This document shows, piece after piece, positions 17,382 to 25,364 of a stretch of 64,000 bases of DNA. The DNA is from Streptomyces sp. PH10-H1 (lineage in GTDB: Bacteria; Actinomycetota; Actinomycetes; Streptomycetales; Streptomycetaceae), in NCBI RefSeq assembly GCF_030063355.1, contig NZ_JASISZ010000047.1:1-64000 (forward strand). The letters run 5' to 3'. A program made the translations under genes and the position numbers. Positions within the stretch are counted from its first letter, which is position 1. The number at the start of each line of letters is the position of its first letter. A model generated the notes under the pieces. It did not search any database and was not told where the DNA came from. It was given only the letters and a program-made list of their open reading frames with translations.

Positions 17382-17479
17382 GGTTCCGCGCCAGGGCGCA
17401 GGCGACGGGCCGTGGCCCGCCGCCGTAGCGATCAGCCGCCCTCGGAGCGCCGGTCCGGGACGGTGGTGCGACAACCTGC

Positions 17480-19408
17480 TCAGGGGATCGAGGAGTTCCG
17501 GCGGTGGGTGCCCTTGTGGCTGGTTGCGGCCGCAGCGGCCTTGACCCGCGGCGCCGCTTTCCCCGGCTGCGGCAACCCGGCACTTCCCACCACGGGCAGG
17601 GTCAGGTGGCTGCCGCGCAGGTCCATTCGTACGGTGGCGCCGGTCGTGCTCGGGGTCGAGTATTCGAGGTCGCTCTGCTGCAGGATCACCCCCAGCACGT
17701 GCCTGGCCCGGACGGTCTGGTCGGTGGCCTGCATCGGCACGGTGATCGAGTACCACCGGCCGGCCTGCAGCGGAACCCGGAAGCGCAGGGAGACCCGGTG
17801 TGCGGCGTCCTGCCAGCCCCTGGTCAGGATGCCGCGGTCGCTGGTCACCACGTCCTGGGCGGTGTCGCGGTAGCACGCGTCGTCGGCCGCGGTCGACGCG
17901 CCCCAGCACGATTCGGTGTCCAGCGTGCGGATGCCCTCGTTGGGGTAGATGGTGTTGACCCGCTGGATGGTGCCGTAGTCGACGAGCCGGGCGGTGAGCT
18001 CGGTGGTCGGCCGGTCCACCTGGACGCGCAGGGTCACGGCCGGGGTTCCGGAGATCCGCAGGTCGCGAGTCAGCGGCCCGGAGAGGAAGGCGGCCCGGCC
18101 GGCGACCGCACCGTTCGGGTTGGCTGTGGCGGCGTCCTCGAACAGATCGGGGTTGTCCACCCAGGTCCTCTCGCCGGTGCCGGAGCGGCCGCCCAGGGTG
18201 CCGGTGGTGCCGTCGCCGTTGCCCAGCTGGACCTGCACCTGGTGCGCGCCCGGGGCCGGCCAGGCAGGCTGATCTGTCCACTTGCCGGGCGAGGTCTCCA
18301 TGCTCACCTGCGGTTCCCGGTCGATGCCGTTGTGCAGGCCCTGCAGGTAGAAGTCGAACCATCGGTGCAGCGTGTCGACCCACTCGGCGCGCCGGAAGTC
18401 GAACGGGTCGACGTTGCCCGCCTGGGAGAGCCACATCTTGCGAGGCACCTTCAGCCCCTTCCACCACTGGGCGAAATGGTCCGTCATCACGCTGCCGTCG
18501 TTGAGCCCGTGCACCAGGAAGACCGAGGCCCGCACCTTCGACGCGTGCGGCCTAAGGTCGCGCTCCGCCCAGAAGGCGTTGTAGTCGCCGGTCGCGTCGT
18601 CGCTGCCGGCGTCGAGTTCCGCCAGTGTCCGGGCGCAGGCTTCGGCCGGGCGGCTGGTGACCATGTGGAACAGGGACTCGTTGGCGTCCGGGCTGACCAC
18701 CACGCCGTTGTGGCGCGCGTAGTCGTATCCGCTGGAGGTGGCAGCGATCGGCACGACGGTCTTCAGTCCCTCGACGCCGGTGGCGGCTACCTCGTTGGTC
18801 ACCGTCCCGTCCGCCGATTTGCCGATCATGCCGACCCGGCCGTTGGTCCAGCCGGTCGCAACGGCCGGTGACCCGTCGGCGTACGTGGCCTTCGCCCGAC
18901 CGTTGAGCCAGTCGATGGCGGCCTTCGTGCCCAGCGTGTCTTCGCGCCCGTCGGTGTCCGTGCAACCTGTGGACCGGCCGGTGCCGGCCATGTCCACGGC
19001 GATGACGGCGTACCCGCGCGGCACGAAGTAGTTGTCGTAGAAGAGCGGTTGCTTGGAGATCGTGCCGGCCGCGTCGTATTCTTTGCGCTCCTTCTCATTG
19101 CCGCGGCCGCAGCAGCCGTAGAAGGGCGATGCCTGCATGATGACCGGCACCCGGACGTTGCCGGCCCGTGGCCGCACCACGTCCACCGCCACCTTGTCGG
19201 GCACTCCGTCGTAGTCGTTGTCCAGTGGGGTTTGAACCCAGACGCTCTCCCGGATCGCGTCCGCATACAAGTAGACGGGCACCGTGCTGGTTCCGCGGAT
19301 GTACGGAACGGCGGGTGCGGCGCTCGCCGGCGCGGCGGCGGTGCCCATGACCGCAGCCAGGCCCATGACCGCAGTCAGAACAAGGGAGTGCACGAAGAGT
19401 CGACGCAT
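17480..19408 (-). CDS. secreted Xaa-Pro dipeptidyl-peptidase (S15 family)
   Basis: 642 aa with a clear Sec signal (MRRLFVHSLVLTAVMGLAAV, then an APASAAPA cleavage region). The S15 alpha/beta-hydrolase core follows: an oxyanion-side block FVPRGYAVIAVDMAGTGRS, a nucleophile elbow MIGKSADGT with the expected Ser, and VFLVHGLNDGSVM. The C-terminal jelly-roll domain is typical of PepX-C. The usual GKSYxG elbow reads GKSAD here. The enzyme would cleave after N-terminal X-Pro dipeptides outside the cell. Next to an NRPS cluster that makes proline-like residues it might remove a leader or prodrug segment during export, or it might be a passenger nutrient peptidase. The adjacent operon runs the same direction. 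Confidence 0.85.
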   Translation of the reverse strand: MRRLFVHSLVLTAVMGLAAVMGTAAAPASAAPAVPYIRGTSTVPVYLYADAIRESVWVQTPLDNDYDGVPDKVAVDVVRPRAGNVRVPVIMQASPFYGCCGRGNEKERKEYDAAGTISKQPLFYDNYFVPRGYAVIAVDMAGTGRSTGCTDTDGREDTLGTKAAIDWLNGRAKATYADGSPAVATGWTNGRVGMIGKSADGTVTNEVAATGVEGLKTVVPIAATSSGYDYARHNGVVVSPDANESLFHMVTSRPAEACARTLAELDAGSDDATGDYNAFWAERDLRPHASKVRASVFLVHGLNDGSVMTDHFAQWWKGLKVPRKMWLSQAGNVDPFDFRRAEWVDTLHRWFDFYLQGLHNGIDREPQVSMETSPGKWTDQPAWPAPGAHQVQVQLGNGDGTTGTLGGRSGTGERTWVDNPDLFEDAATANPNGAVAGRAAFLSGPLTRDLRISGTPAVTLRVQVDRPTTELTARLVDYGTIQRVNTIYPNEGIRTLDTESCWGASTAADDACYRDTAQDVVTSDRGILTRGWQDAAHRVSLRFRVPLQAGRWYSITVPMQATDQTVRARHVLGVILQQSDLEYSTPSTTGATVRMDLRGSHLTLPVVGSAGLPQPGKAAPRVKAAAAATSHKGTHRRNSSIP

Positions 19409-19492
19409 GATCAGATTGTTGGGAAGCCCCTGCCGGAGAGGAAGCCTCGCGGTGCCGCATAATTCGGGGACGCCGAAGAGGCCCGCCGCCGG

Positions 19493-19912
19493 TCAGCCGG
19501 TCGGAGGCGGGAGGGCGACCCGGGCGGCGAGGAACTTCGGGGCCATCTCGCTGTAGCTGTCGGTGATCAGTTCCGTGAGCTCGGTCCAGTCGGTGTCGTC
19601 ACCGAGGACGGCGGCGGCGACGTTGTGGCCCCAGTCGGCACGGAAGAACGGGAGCCCGCCGGCGGTCAGGCCGAGCAGGTCGTCGGCAGGCACCCGAAAC
19701 GTCATGACGACCGGTCCCTGACCTGCGGTCGCATACGGGGCGTAGACCGGGTAGCGATCCACATCCGGCGTGTAGACGTGGGCGAAGGTCCGCGTACGGA
19801 TCCGCCAGCGCACGCCGATCCAGGCCGGTTCCTCGTACGACTCGGGCAGCTGCCGGCAGATCGGCCGCAGCTGGTTCAGGATCTCCGGCGGAACGTCTCC
19901 CATGCTGGACAT
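19493..19912 (-). CDS. MmcQ/YjbR-family protein
   Basis: 139 aa with the family's features: the EEPAWIGVRWRIRTRTFAHV strand pair, a VVMTFRVPADDLLGL segment and the closing WTELTELITDSYSEMAPKFL helix. MmcQ/YjbR proteins adopt a CyaY-like fold and are annotated as DNA-binding-like, but the function is not established. Two Met codons near the start (19912 and 19903) are possible. Nothing links it to peptide biosynthesis; it is likely a neighbouring housekeeping gene. Confidence 0.75.
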   Translation of the reverse strand: MSSMGDVPPEILNQLRPICRQLPESYEEPAWIGVRWRIRTRTFAHVYTPDVDRYPVYAPYATAGQGPVVMTFRVPADDLLGLTAGGLPFFRADWGHNVAAAVLGDDTDWTELTELITDSYSEMAPKFLAARVALPPPTG

Positions 19913-20077
19913 GGGTCGACATTAGCGGCCGCGGGTGAACCCCGCGCCGGATGCGGCTGGGCCGGGCCGCCCGCGCGCTTCCCCAAAACAAGGGGCAGCG
20001 CGGAGGCCGCTGTTCGCCGGGTGAGGAAGCCAGAATGATTCTGCTGGGTACGCCTTCGACCGAAGAGGATGTGGCTT

Positions 20078-20443
20078 GTGGATTTCAGGCGCCGGACAAT
20101 CGTATTCGAGACGGCAGATCTTGATGCGGAAAGCGCTTTCTGGGCGGGGCTGTTGGACGGCACGGTCGAGGCGAAGGACACGTGGCACAACGTCTGGGTC
20201 GAGGGGGACTGGCACCTGGCTGTCCAGCTCGCGCCCGATCATGTGCCGCCCGTGTGGCCGGACGGGGCCTCGTCGCAGCAGGTTCATCTCGACTTCTCCC
20301 TCGACGACCTCGAAGCCGCGCACGACAAAGTGATAGAGCTGGGTGGGCGGCTGGTGAAGTCGGCCGACGATCCCTCCGCGCGCACCGGATTCCGGGTCTA
20401 CACTGATCCGGCCGGTCACCCCTTCTGCCTCGCCTGGCCGTAG
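20078..20443 (+). CDS. VOC-family (glyoxalase/bleomycin-resistance-like) protein
   Basis: Single VOC domain of about 121 aa: TIVFETADLDAESAFWAGLL opens the first beta-alpha-beta unit and RVYTDPAGHPFCLAW closes the second. I prefer GTG 20078 because GAAGAGG then sits 9 nt upstream; ATG 20069 would overlap that box. Such small VOC proteins may be dioxygenases, isomerases or drug-binding resistance proteins, and the substrate is unknown. It runs convergently toward the LVIVD-repeat gene, with a strong hairpin between the two stops. Confidence 0.75.
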   Translation: MDFRRRTIVFETADLDAESAFWAGLLDGTVEAKDTWHNVWVEGDWHLAVQLAPDHVPPVWPDGASSQQVHLDFSLDDLEAAHDKVIELGGRLVKSADDPSARTGFRVYTDPAGHPFCLAWP

Positions 20444-20469
20444 TGCCGCAACACCTTTGAGCAGTACAC

Positions 20470-20511
20470 AACGCTGGTGGCGGGCTTCCGAGGAGACCTG
20501 CCACCAGCGTT
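20470..20511. terminator. bidirectional terminator hairpin
   Basis: AACGCTGGTGGC (20470-20481) and GCCACCAGCGTT (20500-20511) are perfect 12-bp inverted copies around an 18-nt loop. The hairpin sits between the convergent stops of the VOC gene (20443) and the LVIVD-repeat gene (20526), so it can serve both transcripts. Confidence 0.8.
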
Positions 20512-20525
20512 TGTTCGTGGTGTGA

Positions 20526-22331
20526 TCAGACGTCGAAGATGTAGAGACCGTAGTTGCGGTCGGTGACCAGGACGTAGTTCTTCTCACCGATCTTGTGGAC
20601 CACGACGCCCACGAAGTCGTTGCCGGGCTCGCAGTAGGCTCCGACCTCCCGCAGGCCGTCCGGGCCGTAGCTCAGAACGCGGAGCCCGCCCGAGTAGAAC
20701 GTGGCGTACACCAGCCTGCGGTCCGGATCGATCGCGACGTGGGACGCCGAGAGGTCGCCGAAGCCGATCGCGTACTTCGGGTCCTGCGACTCGGTGATGG
20801 CGTACGTATCGATCTGTTCGATGGAGCCGTCGCCGCCGGCCGGGATGTCCGTCTTGAACAGCCGCAGGTATCCCCATCCGTTGAACACCGACCTGAGGTC
20901 GATCGCGGGAATGTCCGGCGCGGCCGGTGTCGCGGTCGAGCCGGCCGTCTCCTCGGTCACACCGGTCACCCCGAGCAGCCGCAGACCGGTCAGGCGGTTG
21001 ACGAAGATCAGCGGAATCGGTCCCTTGGCCGACGTGGGGTACTGATGAAGCGCGTCCGGCCCCTGGCGGTTGAAGACGATGCCCGCCGCGTAGCCGGCCG
21101 CGGCGACGGCGTCCAGCTTCTCCTGGAAGGAGCACCCCGGATTCGACCCGGCGGTCAGCAGCGAAGCGTCACGCTCCATGAGCGCGATCCCGCGGCCGGG
21201 CCGCACCGTACCCGGGCATCCGTTGCCGACGAAGGTCGGTGTGCCGGAGATGCCGGCCACGTCGTCGATCGGTGCCGTGTCCGGGCTCCAGGCCGCGGTG
21301 AACTCCAGGCCGGCGTCCGGCCCCGACGTGATGGTGCCGAGCAGGCGCACCGCTTCGTAGTTCTCGTCGGCGCCCACCAGATACTGCGCGTCGGGCGAGA
21401 GCGCGCAGTGTTCGGCGTTGCCCTCCGGTGCGACCTGTTGCCCGTGTTTCGCACGCTCCTCGTCCAGTTCGGCGTAGAAGGACTGAGCGATCATCGAGAC
21501 GTTGCCCGGCGTCGGGTCGGTCACGTCGAGCAGCACGTATCCGCCGTCCCAGTACGTCGCGTTCATGACGTAGCGGTCGCCGGTCCGCTGCACGCTGACG
21601 GCGTGTCCGAACAGCGAGTTGAGGCCCGCGGGGGACTCCTGCGCGACGCCGAACGGCGGCACTCGCAGGTCGAGGGAGTTGACCATCGTCGGGTTGCGCG
21701 GGTCGGTGATGTCCATGATGCAGATGTCGGTGGTGATCTTGACAGTGACCATGGCGATGTAGGTGCGTCCGGTGAAGCTGTTGGTCCACGGGAACACGTA
21801 GTAGACCTCGACGGCCTGGGACACCGGTGAGCCGTTCACGTCCGTGTAGTCGCCGGCGTGGGCGGCCAGGAGCTCGGCGTGCTCCGGGTCGGTGATGTCC
21901 CAGATGTTGATGCCGCCCCGCTGGCGCGGCCCGGTCGGGTCCGGCGCATGGGCCTGGGCGTAGATCTCGTTCCCGTGGACGAACAGCGCACCACGGAAGT
22001 ACTCGTTGTCGACCTCGATGACGCCCGGACCCTCACCGACGTAGTTGCCCGTCGTCGTCTCCATGAACGCGCTCTCGACCTCGAACGGCGCCTGTGGATC
22101 GCTGATGTCGATGACGTAGGCGCCGGTTCGCTCACACGTCGGCTCACGGTAGGCCGTGAGGAACGCGTGATTGCCGTACGCGGCCAGGTCGCAGATGTGC
22201 CGTTCGAGGCCGGCCCCCGACGGGTTGGTGACCTGCACCCTGCCCATGCGCCGCACACCGTACGTGGCGGTCGGCAGGTGTCCTCTCTCAAGCGCGTGCT
22301 GGTCACCGTCGGTCATGCCGGTGCCGGTCAT
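20526..22331 (-). CDS. LVIVD-repeat beta-propeller protein with a PA-like insert
   Basis: 601 aa starting at ATG 22331, chosen because GGAGG lies 6 nt upstream; an earlier GTG at 22346 overlaps that box. Repeated units such as GAYVIDISDPQAPFEV, GGINIWDITDPEHAELL and ICIMDITDPRNPTMV are LVIVD-type propeller blades. A stretch around RDASLLTAGSNPGCSFQEKL followed by AGIVFNRQGPDAL and PLIFVNRLTGLRLL looks like a protease-associated (PA) domain inserted in the propeller. No signal peptide is visible, which is unusual for this often extracellular family. The biochemical role is unknown. It is last in a three-gene minus-strand operon with the NTF2-like and LuxR genes. Confidence 0.75.
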   Translation of the reverse strand: MTGTGMTDGDQHALERGHLPTATYGVRRMGRVQVTNPSGAGLERHICDLAAYGNHAFLTAYREPTCERTGAYVIDISDPQAPFEVESAFMETTTGNYVGEGPGVIEVDNEYFRGALFVHGNEIYAQAHAPDPTGPRQRGGINIWDITDPEHAELLAAHAGDYTDVNGSPVSQAVEVYYVFPWTNSFTGRTYIAMVTVKITTDICIMDITDPRNPTMVNSLDLRVPPFGVAQESPAGLNSLFGHAVSVQRTGDRYVMNATYWDGGYVLLDVTDPTPGNVSMIAQSFYAELDEERAKHGQQVAPEGNAEHCALSPDAQYLVGADENYEAVRLLGTITSGPDAGLEFTAAWSPDTAPIDDVAGISGTPTFVGNGCPGTVRPGRGIALMERDASLLTAGSNPGCSFQEKLDAVAAAGYAAGIVFNRQGPDALHQYPTSAKGPIPLIFVNRLTGLRLLGVTGVTEETAGSTATPAAPDIPAIDLRSVFNGWGYLRLFKTDIPAGGDGSIEQIDTYAITESQDPKYAIGFGDLSASHVAIDPDRRLVYATFYSGGLRVLSYGPDGLREVGAYCEPGNDFVGVVVHKIGEKNYVLVTDRNYGLYIFDV

Positions 22332-22378
22332 GTGTACCTCCTGCACTATGCCTGTCTACGGAAACGCGAGGAATGCCG

Positions 22379-22786
22379 TCACTTCTGCTCGGCAAACGGG
22401 GTCATCTGGAAGCTGATGAACCGCCAGCCGCCGTGCTCCTGGCGGTGCAGGACCTGGGTGGCTACGCCCGCGAGCGTGCGTTCGCCGCCGTCCGGCGTAC
22501 GCAGAAGGTTGGTGAGCGGGCCGGTGATGACCGCTACGTCGCCGACGAGCCGGATGAGCAACTCGCCCCGGGTGATGCCGAGGTAGGGGCGCCGGCTGAC
22601 GGTGTGTTCGAGAAGTTGCGTCTTGGTGTGGGTGATGCCGTGTGCGTGGGTGTGCACGAGAGAGTCGTCGAAGATCTCGTCCAGCGTGTCCAGATCGGCG
22701 TCGATGAGTGCTCGCTGCCGGCGGTGCTCGACGGCATGCAGTTCGGTGGTAGCTTGCTTGTCGGGTGGTTGAACGTTGACATGCAT
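22379..22786 (-). CDS. NTF2/SnoaL-like small protein (DUF4440 type)
   Basis: 135 aa with the usual cone-shaped NTF2 layout: an N-terminal helix pair ending DADLDTLDEIFDDSLVHTHA, then strands DVAVITGPL and a final WRFISFQMTPF strand. Members include polyketide cyclases and many proteins of unknown role. It lies between a LuxR regulator (34-nt gap) and the LVIVD-repeat gene (47-nt gap) on the same strand, so it is probably co-transcribed. No catalytic assignment is justified. Confidence 0.7.
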   Translation of the reverse strand: MHVNVQPPDKQATTELHAVEHRRQRALIDADLDTLDEIFDDSLVHTHAHGITHTKTQLLEHTVSRRPYLGITRGELLIRLVGDVAVITGPLTNLLRTPDGGERTLAGVATQVLHRQEHGGWRFISFQMTPFAEQK

Positions 22787-22820
22787 GCGGCCTCTGTGGT
22801 GCTCTGGCGGCGCTATTCGG

Positions 22821-23426
22821 TCAGGCGGCGGGCTTCGTCAGTTGGCTGAGAAGCGCCACCCGGGTAAGTTCGGCCTTGTTACCGACGCCGAGCTTGGCGC
22901 GGATGCGCTTGACGTACGTATCGACGGTGTGTGGGCTGATGCCGAGCCGGGTGGCGATCTGACCGTGGGTCAGTCCTCGGGAGATCTGGCTGAGCACCTG
23001 CTCCTCACGCCCGGAGAGGTTGAGGGCGAGCGGGTCATGGCGTTCCGCCGGGGACTTCGTGGCGTGGCCCTCGGGTAACACCTGGGCGCCGGCCGTCACG
23101 GTTCGCAGTGCCGCGACCAGGCTCTTGCCCGACTGGTGCTTGTGGACCACACCGATGGCACCTGCCCGCAGGTACTCCTCGGCCGGCAGCGACCAACTGC
23201 TGAGCAGGACCAGGACCGCCGTGGTCCGGGCTGCCTCGGCGATGTCGTCCAGGCCGTGCGTTGCCCCGAGGGCATCGTCGTCGATGAGGGCCGCGTGGGC
23301 GAGCCAGGAAATCTGTTCGGTCGGAGACTGGCGGGTCGAGACGACGGCAATCCCTTCGTCGGAGAGGATCTGTATGAGGCCGACGAGGTAGACCGGACTG
23401 CTGATCAGCGCATCAACGCGAAGCAT
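22821..23426 (-). CDS. LuxR-family response regulator
   Basis: 201 aa. The N-terminal half resembles a receiver domain (LISSPVYLVGLIQILSDEGI ... VLVLLSSWSLPAEEYLRAGA) with poorly conserved acidic-pocket residues, so phosphorylation is uncertain. The C-terminal half is a clear LuxR HTH (LSGREEQVLSQISRGLTHGQ, then IATRLGISPHTVDTYVKRI). No sensor kinase lies nearby. It heads a minus-strand operon and is divergent from the antiporter-MbtH-NRPS operon across a 429-bp gap, so it could control either or both. Confidence 0.8.
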   Translation of the reverse strand: MLRVDALISSPVYLVGLIQILSDEGIAVVSTRQSPTEQISWLAHAALIDDDALGATHGLDDIAEAARTTAVLVLLSSWSLPAEEYLRAGAIGVVHKHQSGKSLVAALRTVTAGAQVLPEGHATKSPAERHDPLALNLSGREEQVLSQISRGLTHGQIATRLGISPHTVDTYVKRIRAKLGVGNKAELTRVALLSQLTKPAA

Positions 23427-23855
23427 AAATTCCCTCGTAGATACCTGGATGGCGTTCTCTATCGTCTAGCCAGCGGTAGGCGGACCATGGGCCTGCTCTC
23501 AGTTGCGTACCGCTCGACGTGCGCACGACAGGGTGGTCCGTGGTCGAGACCGTCCTCCGGAAGGATCTAATGTTATCGAACTAGCGGTCGTGATCTACGG
23601 CCGTTAGTGATTATCAGATCCTTCGAGGAGGCCCGCTCGTCACCCCAATCGGGGACATGGACCTGTCCTGGCGGCAATCGTAGGATCGCTTGTTTCAATC
23701 GGCTCCACTCGCCTCTGACATGCGCAAACGTCGCAGCCACAGTGGATGGACCCGCGCGGCGGCCGGCATCTTGTCGCCGGTTCACGTGACTGCGCGGCCT
23801 CGGTCGGTCCTGCCTACTGTCGATCACACAGCGGGCTTAGCGAAGGGACTGACCG
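23427..23855. other. 429-bp divergent promoter region
   Basis: No gene supported. It separates the LuxR operon (minus) from the antiporter-MbtH-NRPS operon (plus) and must hold both promoters. A local A/T-rich patch at about 23567-23616 carries an inverted repeat. Confidence 0.6.
23561..23623. promoter_or_regulatory. large imperfect inverted repeat in the divergent promoter
   Basis: AAGGATCT (23561-23568) and AGATCCTT (23616-23623) are perfect inverted arms. Inside them CTAGCGG and CCGTTAG are partly complementary, so the whole 63-bp element is roughly dyad-symmetric. Its position between divergent operons suggests an operator, possibly for the adjacent LuxR-type regulator. Confidence 0.4.
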
Positions 23856-25151
23856 GTGGCTATCGGCACGGTTGCGGAGCTGCTCCTCGCACTGGTGGTG
23901 ATCATTGTGGTCGCCCGGGTCCTGGGGCTCCTCTGCCGACGGATCGGCCAGCCGCAGGTGATCGGCGAGATCGCCGCCGGCATCCTGCTCGGTCCGACCC
24001 TGTTCCACGGTGCGCTCACGCGCACGTTGTTCCCGGCCGAGATCCGTCCGGCGCTCGCGACGATCGCCGGCGTCGGCATCTGTGTCTTCATGTTCCTCGT
24101 GGGGCTGCATCTGGCCGACAGCCGCCTGAGGGGGCAGAGCCGGATCGTCCTGGCGGTGTCGATCGGCTCCATGGTCGTGCCGTTCGTTCTCGGCAGTCTC
24201 TTCGCGATCGGCATCGTGGGCGATCGGTCCGGGCAGACCGCGGTTCTCTTCTGCCTGTTCCTCGGCACGGCGATGTCGGTCACCGCGTTCCCGGTGCTGG
24301 CCCGGATCCTGACCGACCGCCAGTTGATCGACAAGCCCATCGGTGGCCTCGCGCTGGCCGTGGCCGCGGTCGGGGACGTCCTGGCCTGGTCGATGCTCTC
24401 GGTGCTCGTCGCCCTATCGAACGGTAACCAGCCGCCCTGGCGGTTGCTGCTGGTGGTCCCCTTCGTGGCTCTCCTCGTCGGGGTGGTGCGACCGGCGCTG
24501 GCCAGGCTGGCGCGGCGCCGCCCGGCGGAGCAGAAGCGCGGGGCCGCCGCCCGGATCTCCGTCAGCGCCGGTCTGCTGGTCGCGTTGGGCGGCGCACTGT
24601 GGCTGTCGTCCGCGGCGACCTCGTGGATGGGACTGCATCAGATCTTCGGCGCGTTCCTGCTCGGCGCGGTGATGCCCCGCTCGGGCGCCGACGGCCTGCG
24701 TGAGCGGGTGCTGCCCTGGGTCGAGCGGATCGACAGGACCGTGCTGCTGCCGCCCTTCTTCGTGGTCGCCGGCTTCGCGGTGAACCTGTCCGGGATGGAC
24801 GCCGGGGCGTTCGGCCTCCTGCTGTTGATCCTGCTGATCGCGATCGGCGGCAAGATGGCAGGCGCCTTCACGGCTGCGCGGCTCGTCCGGGTGTCACCCC
24901 GGCACAGCGTCGCACTGGCCCTGCTGGTCAACACCCGAGGGCTCACCGAACTGATCGTCCTGGCCATCGGTCTCCAGATGGGTCTGCTCGATGAGCGTCT
25001 GTACTCGCTCCTGGTTCTGATGGCGCTGGTCACCACATCCATGGCGGGTCTGCTGCTGCCCTTCGTCTACCCCCGGCAGAAGGCCGAGCCGGACCATGAG
25101 CTCCGCTCGGCCGACGCGTTCGCACCCCTGGTGAAAGAGGAGTCGAGATGA
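23856..25151 (+). CDS. CPA2-type cation:proton antiporter
   Basis: 431 aa from GTG 23856 with about 11-12 hydrophobic segments. Family blocks are RRIGQPQVIGEIAAGILLGP near the N-terminus, GTAMSVTAFPVLARIL with the following acidic segment VGDVLAWSML, and NTRGLTELIVLAIGL near the C-terminus. It exchanges H+ for a monovalent cation across the membrane. Antiporters of this type recur in glycopeptide and other NRPS clusters, with unclear role. The stop overlaps the next start (ATGA), so it is translationally coupled to an MbtH protein and then an NRPS, which ties it to the cluster. Confidence 0.85.
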   Translation: MAIGTVAELLLALVVIIVVARVLGLLCRRIGQPQVIGEIAAGILLGPTLFHGALTRTLFPAEIRPALATIAGVGICVFMFLVGLHLADSRLRGQSRIVLAVSIGSMVVPFVLGSLFAIGIVGDRSGQTAVLFCLFLGTAMSVTAFPVLARILTDRQLIDKPIGGLALAVAAVGDVLAWSMLSVLVALSNGNQPPWRLLLVVPFVALLVGVVRPALARLARRRPAEQKRGAAARISVSAGLLVALGGALWLSSAATSWMGLHQIFGAFLLGAVMPRSGADGLRERVLPWVERIDRTVLLPPFFVVAGFAVNLSGMDAGAFGLLLLILLIAIGGKMAGAFTAARLVRVSPRHSVALALLVNTRGLTELIVLAIGLQMGLLDERLYSLLVLMALVTTSMAGLLLPFVYPRQKAEPDHELRSADAFAPLVKEESR

Positions 25152-25339
25152 ACCCGTTCGACGACCCGGAAGGCCGTTTCCTGGTGCTCGTCAACGACGA
25201 GGAACAGCACTCGTTGTGGCCGAGCCGCCGGGCGGTGCCAGCCGGCTGGCGGATCGTCCACGGCGAAGACAGCCGGCAGGCGTGCCTTGACTACGTCACG
25301 CAGCACTGGACCGACCTGCGCCCGCTCAGCACCCGCTGA
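25148..25339 (+). CDS. MbtH-like NRPS chaperone (first copy)
   Basis: 63 aa with the MbtH signature: VLVNDEEQHSLWP, VPAGWRIVHGED and a C-terminal YVTQHWTDLRP. MbtH proteins bind the adenylation domain and are often required for its solubility or activity. Its start overlaps the antiporter stop, and the NRPS start follows 25 nt after its stop, so the natural partner is the C-A-PCP protein next door. Other A domains here may also use it. Confidence 0.92.
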   Translation: MNPFDDPEGRFLVLVNDEEQHSLWPSRRAVPAGWRIVHGEDSRQACLDYVTQHWTDLRPLSTR

Positions 25340-25364
25340 GCGGTACGCCGAGAAAGGGCAGCCC

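Larger units (their letters stand above)
16924..17479. other. 556-bp intergenic region upstream of the NRPS operon
   Basis: No convincing gene. It should hold the promoter of the minus-strand two-gene NRPS operon and the 3' end of the upstream peptidase transcript. Two structured elements stand out: an 8-bp inverted repeat (17202-17231) and a GC-rich hairpin (17357-17381). Confidence 0.6.
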
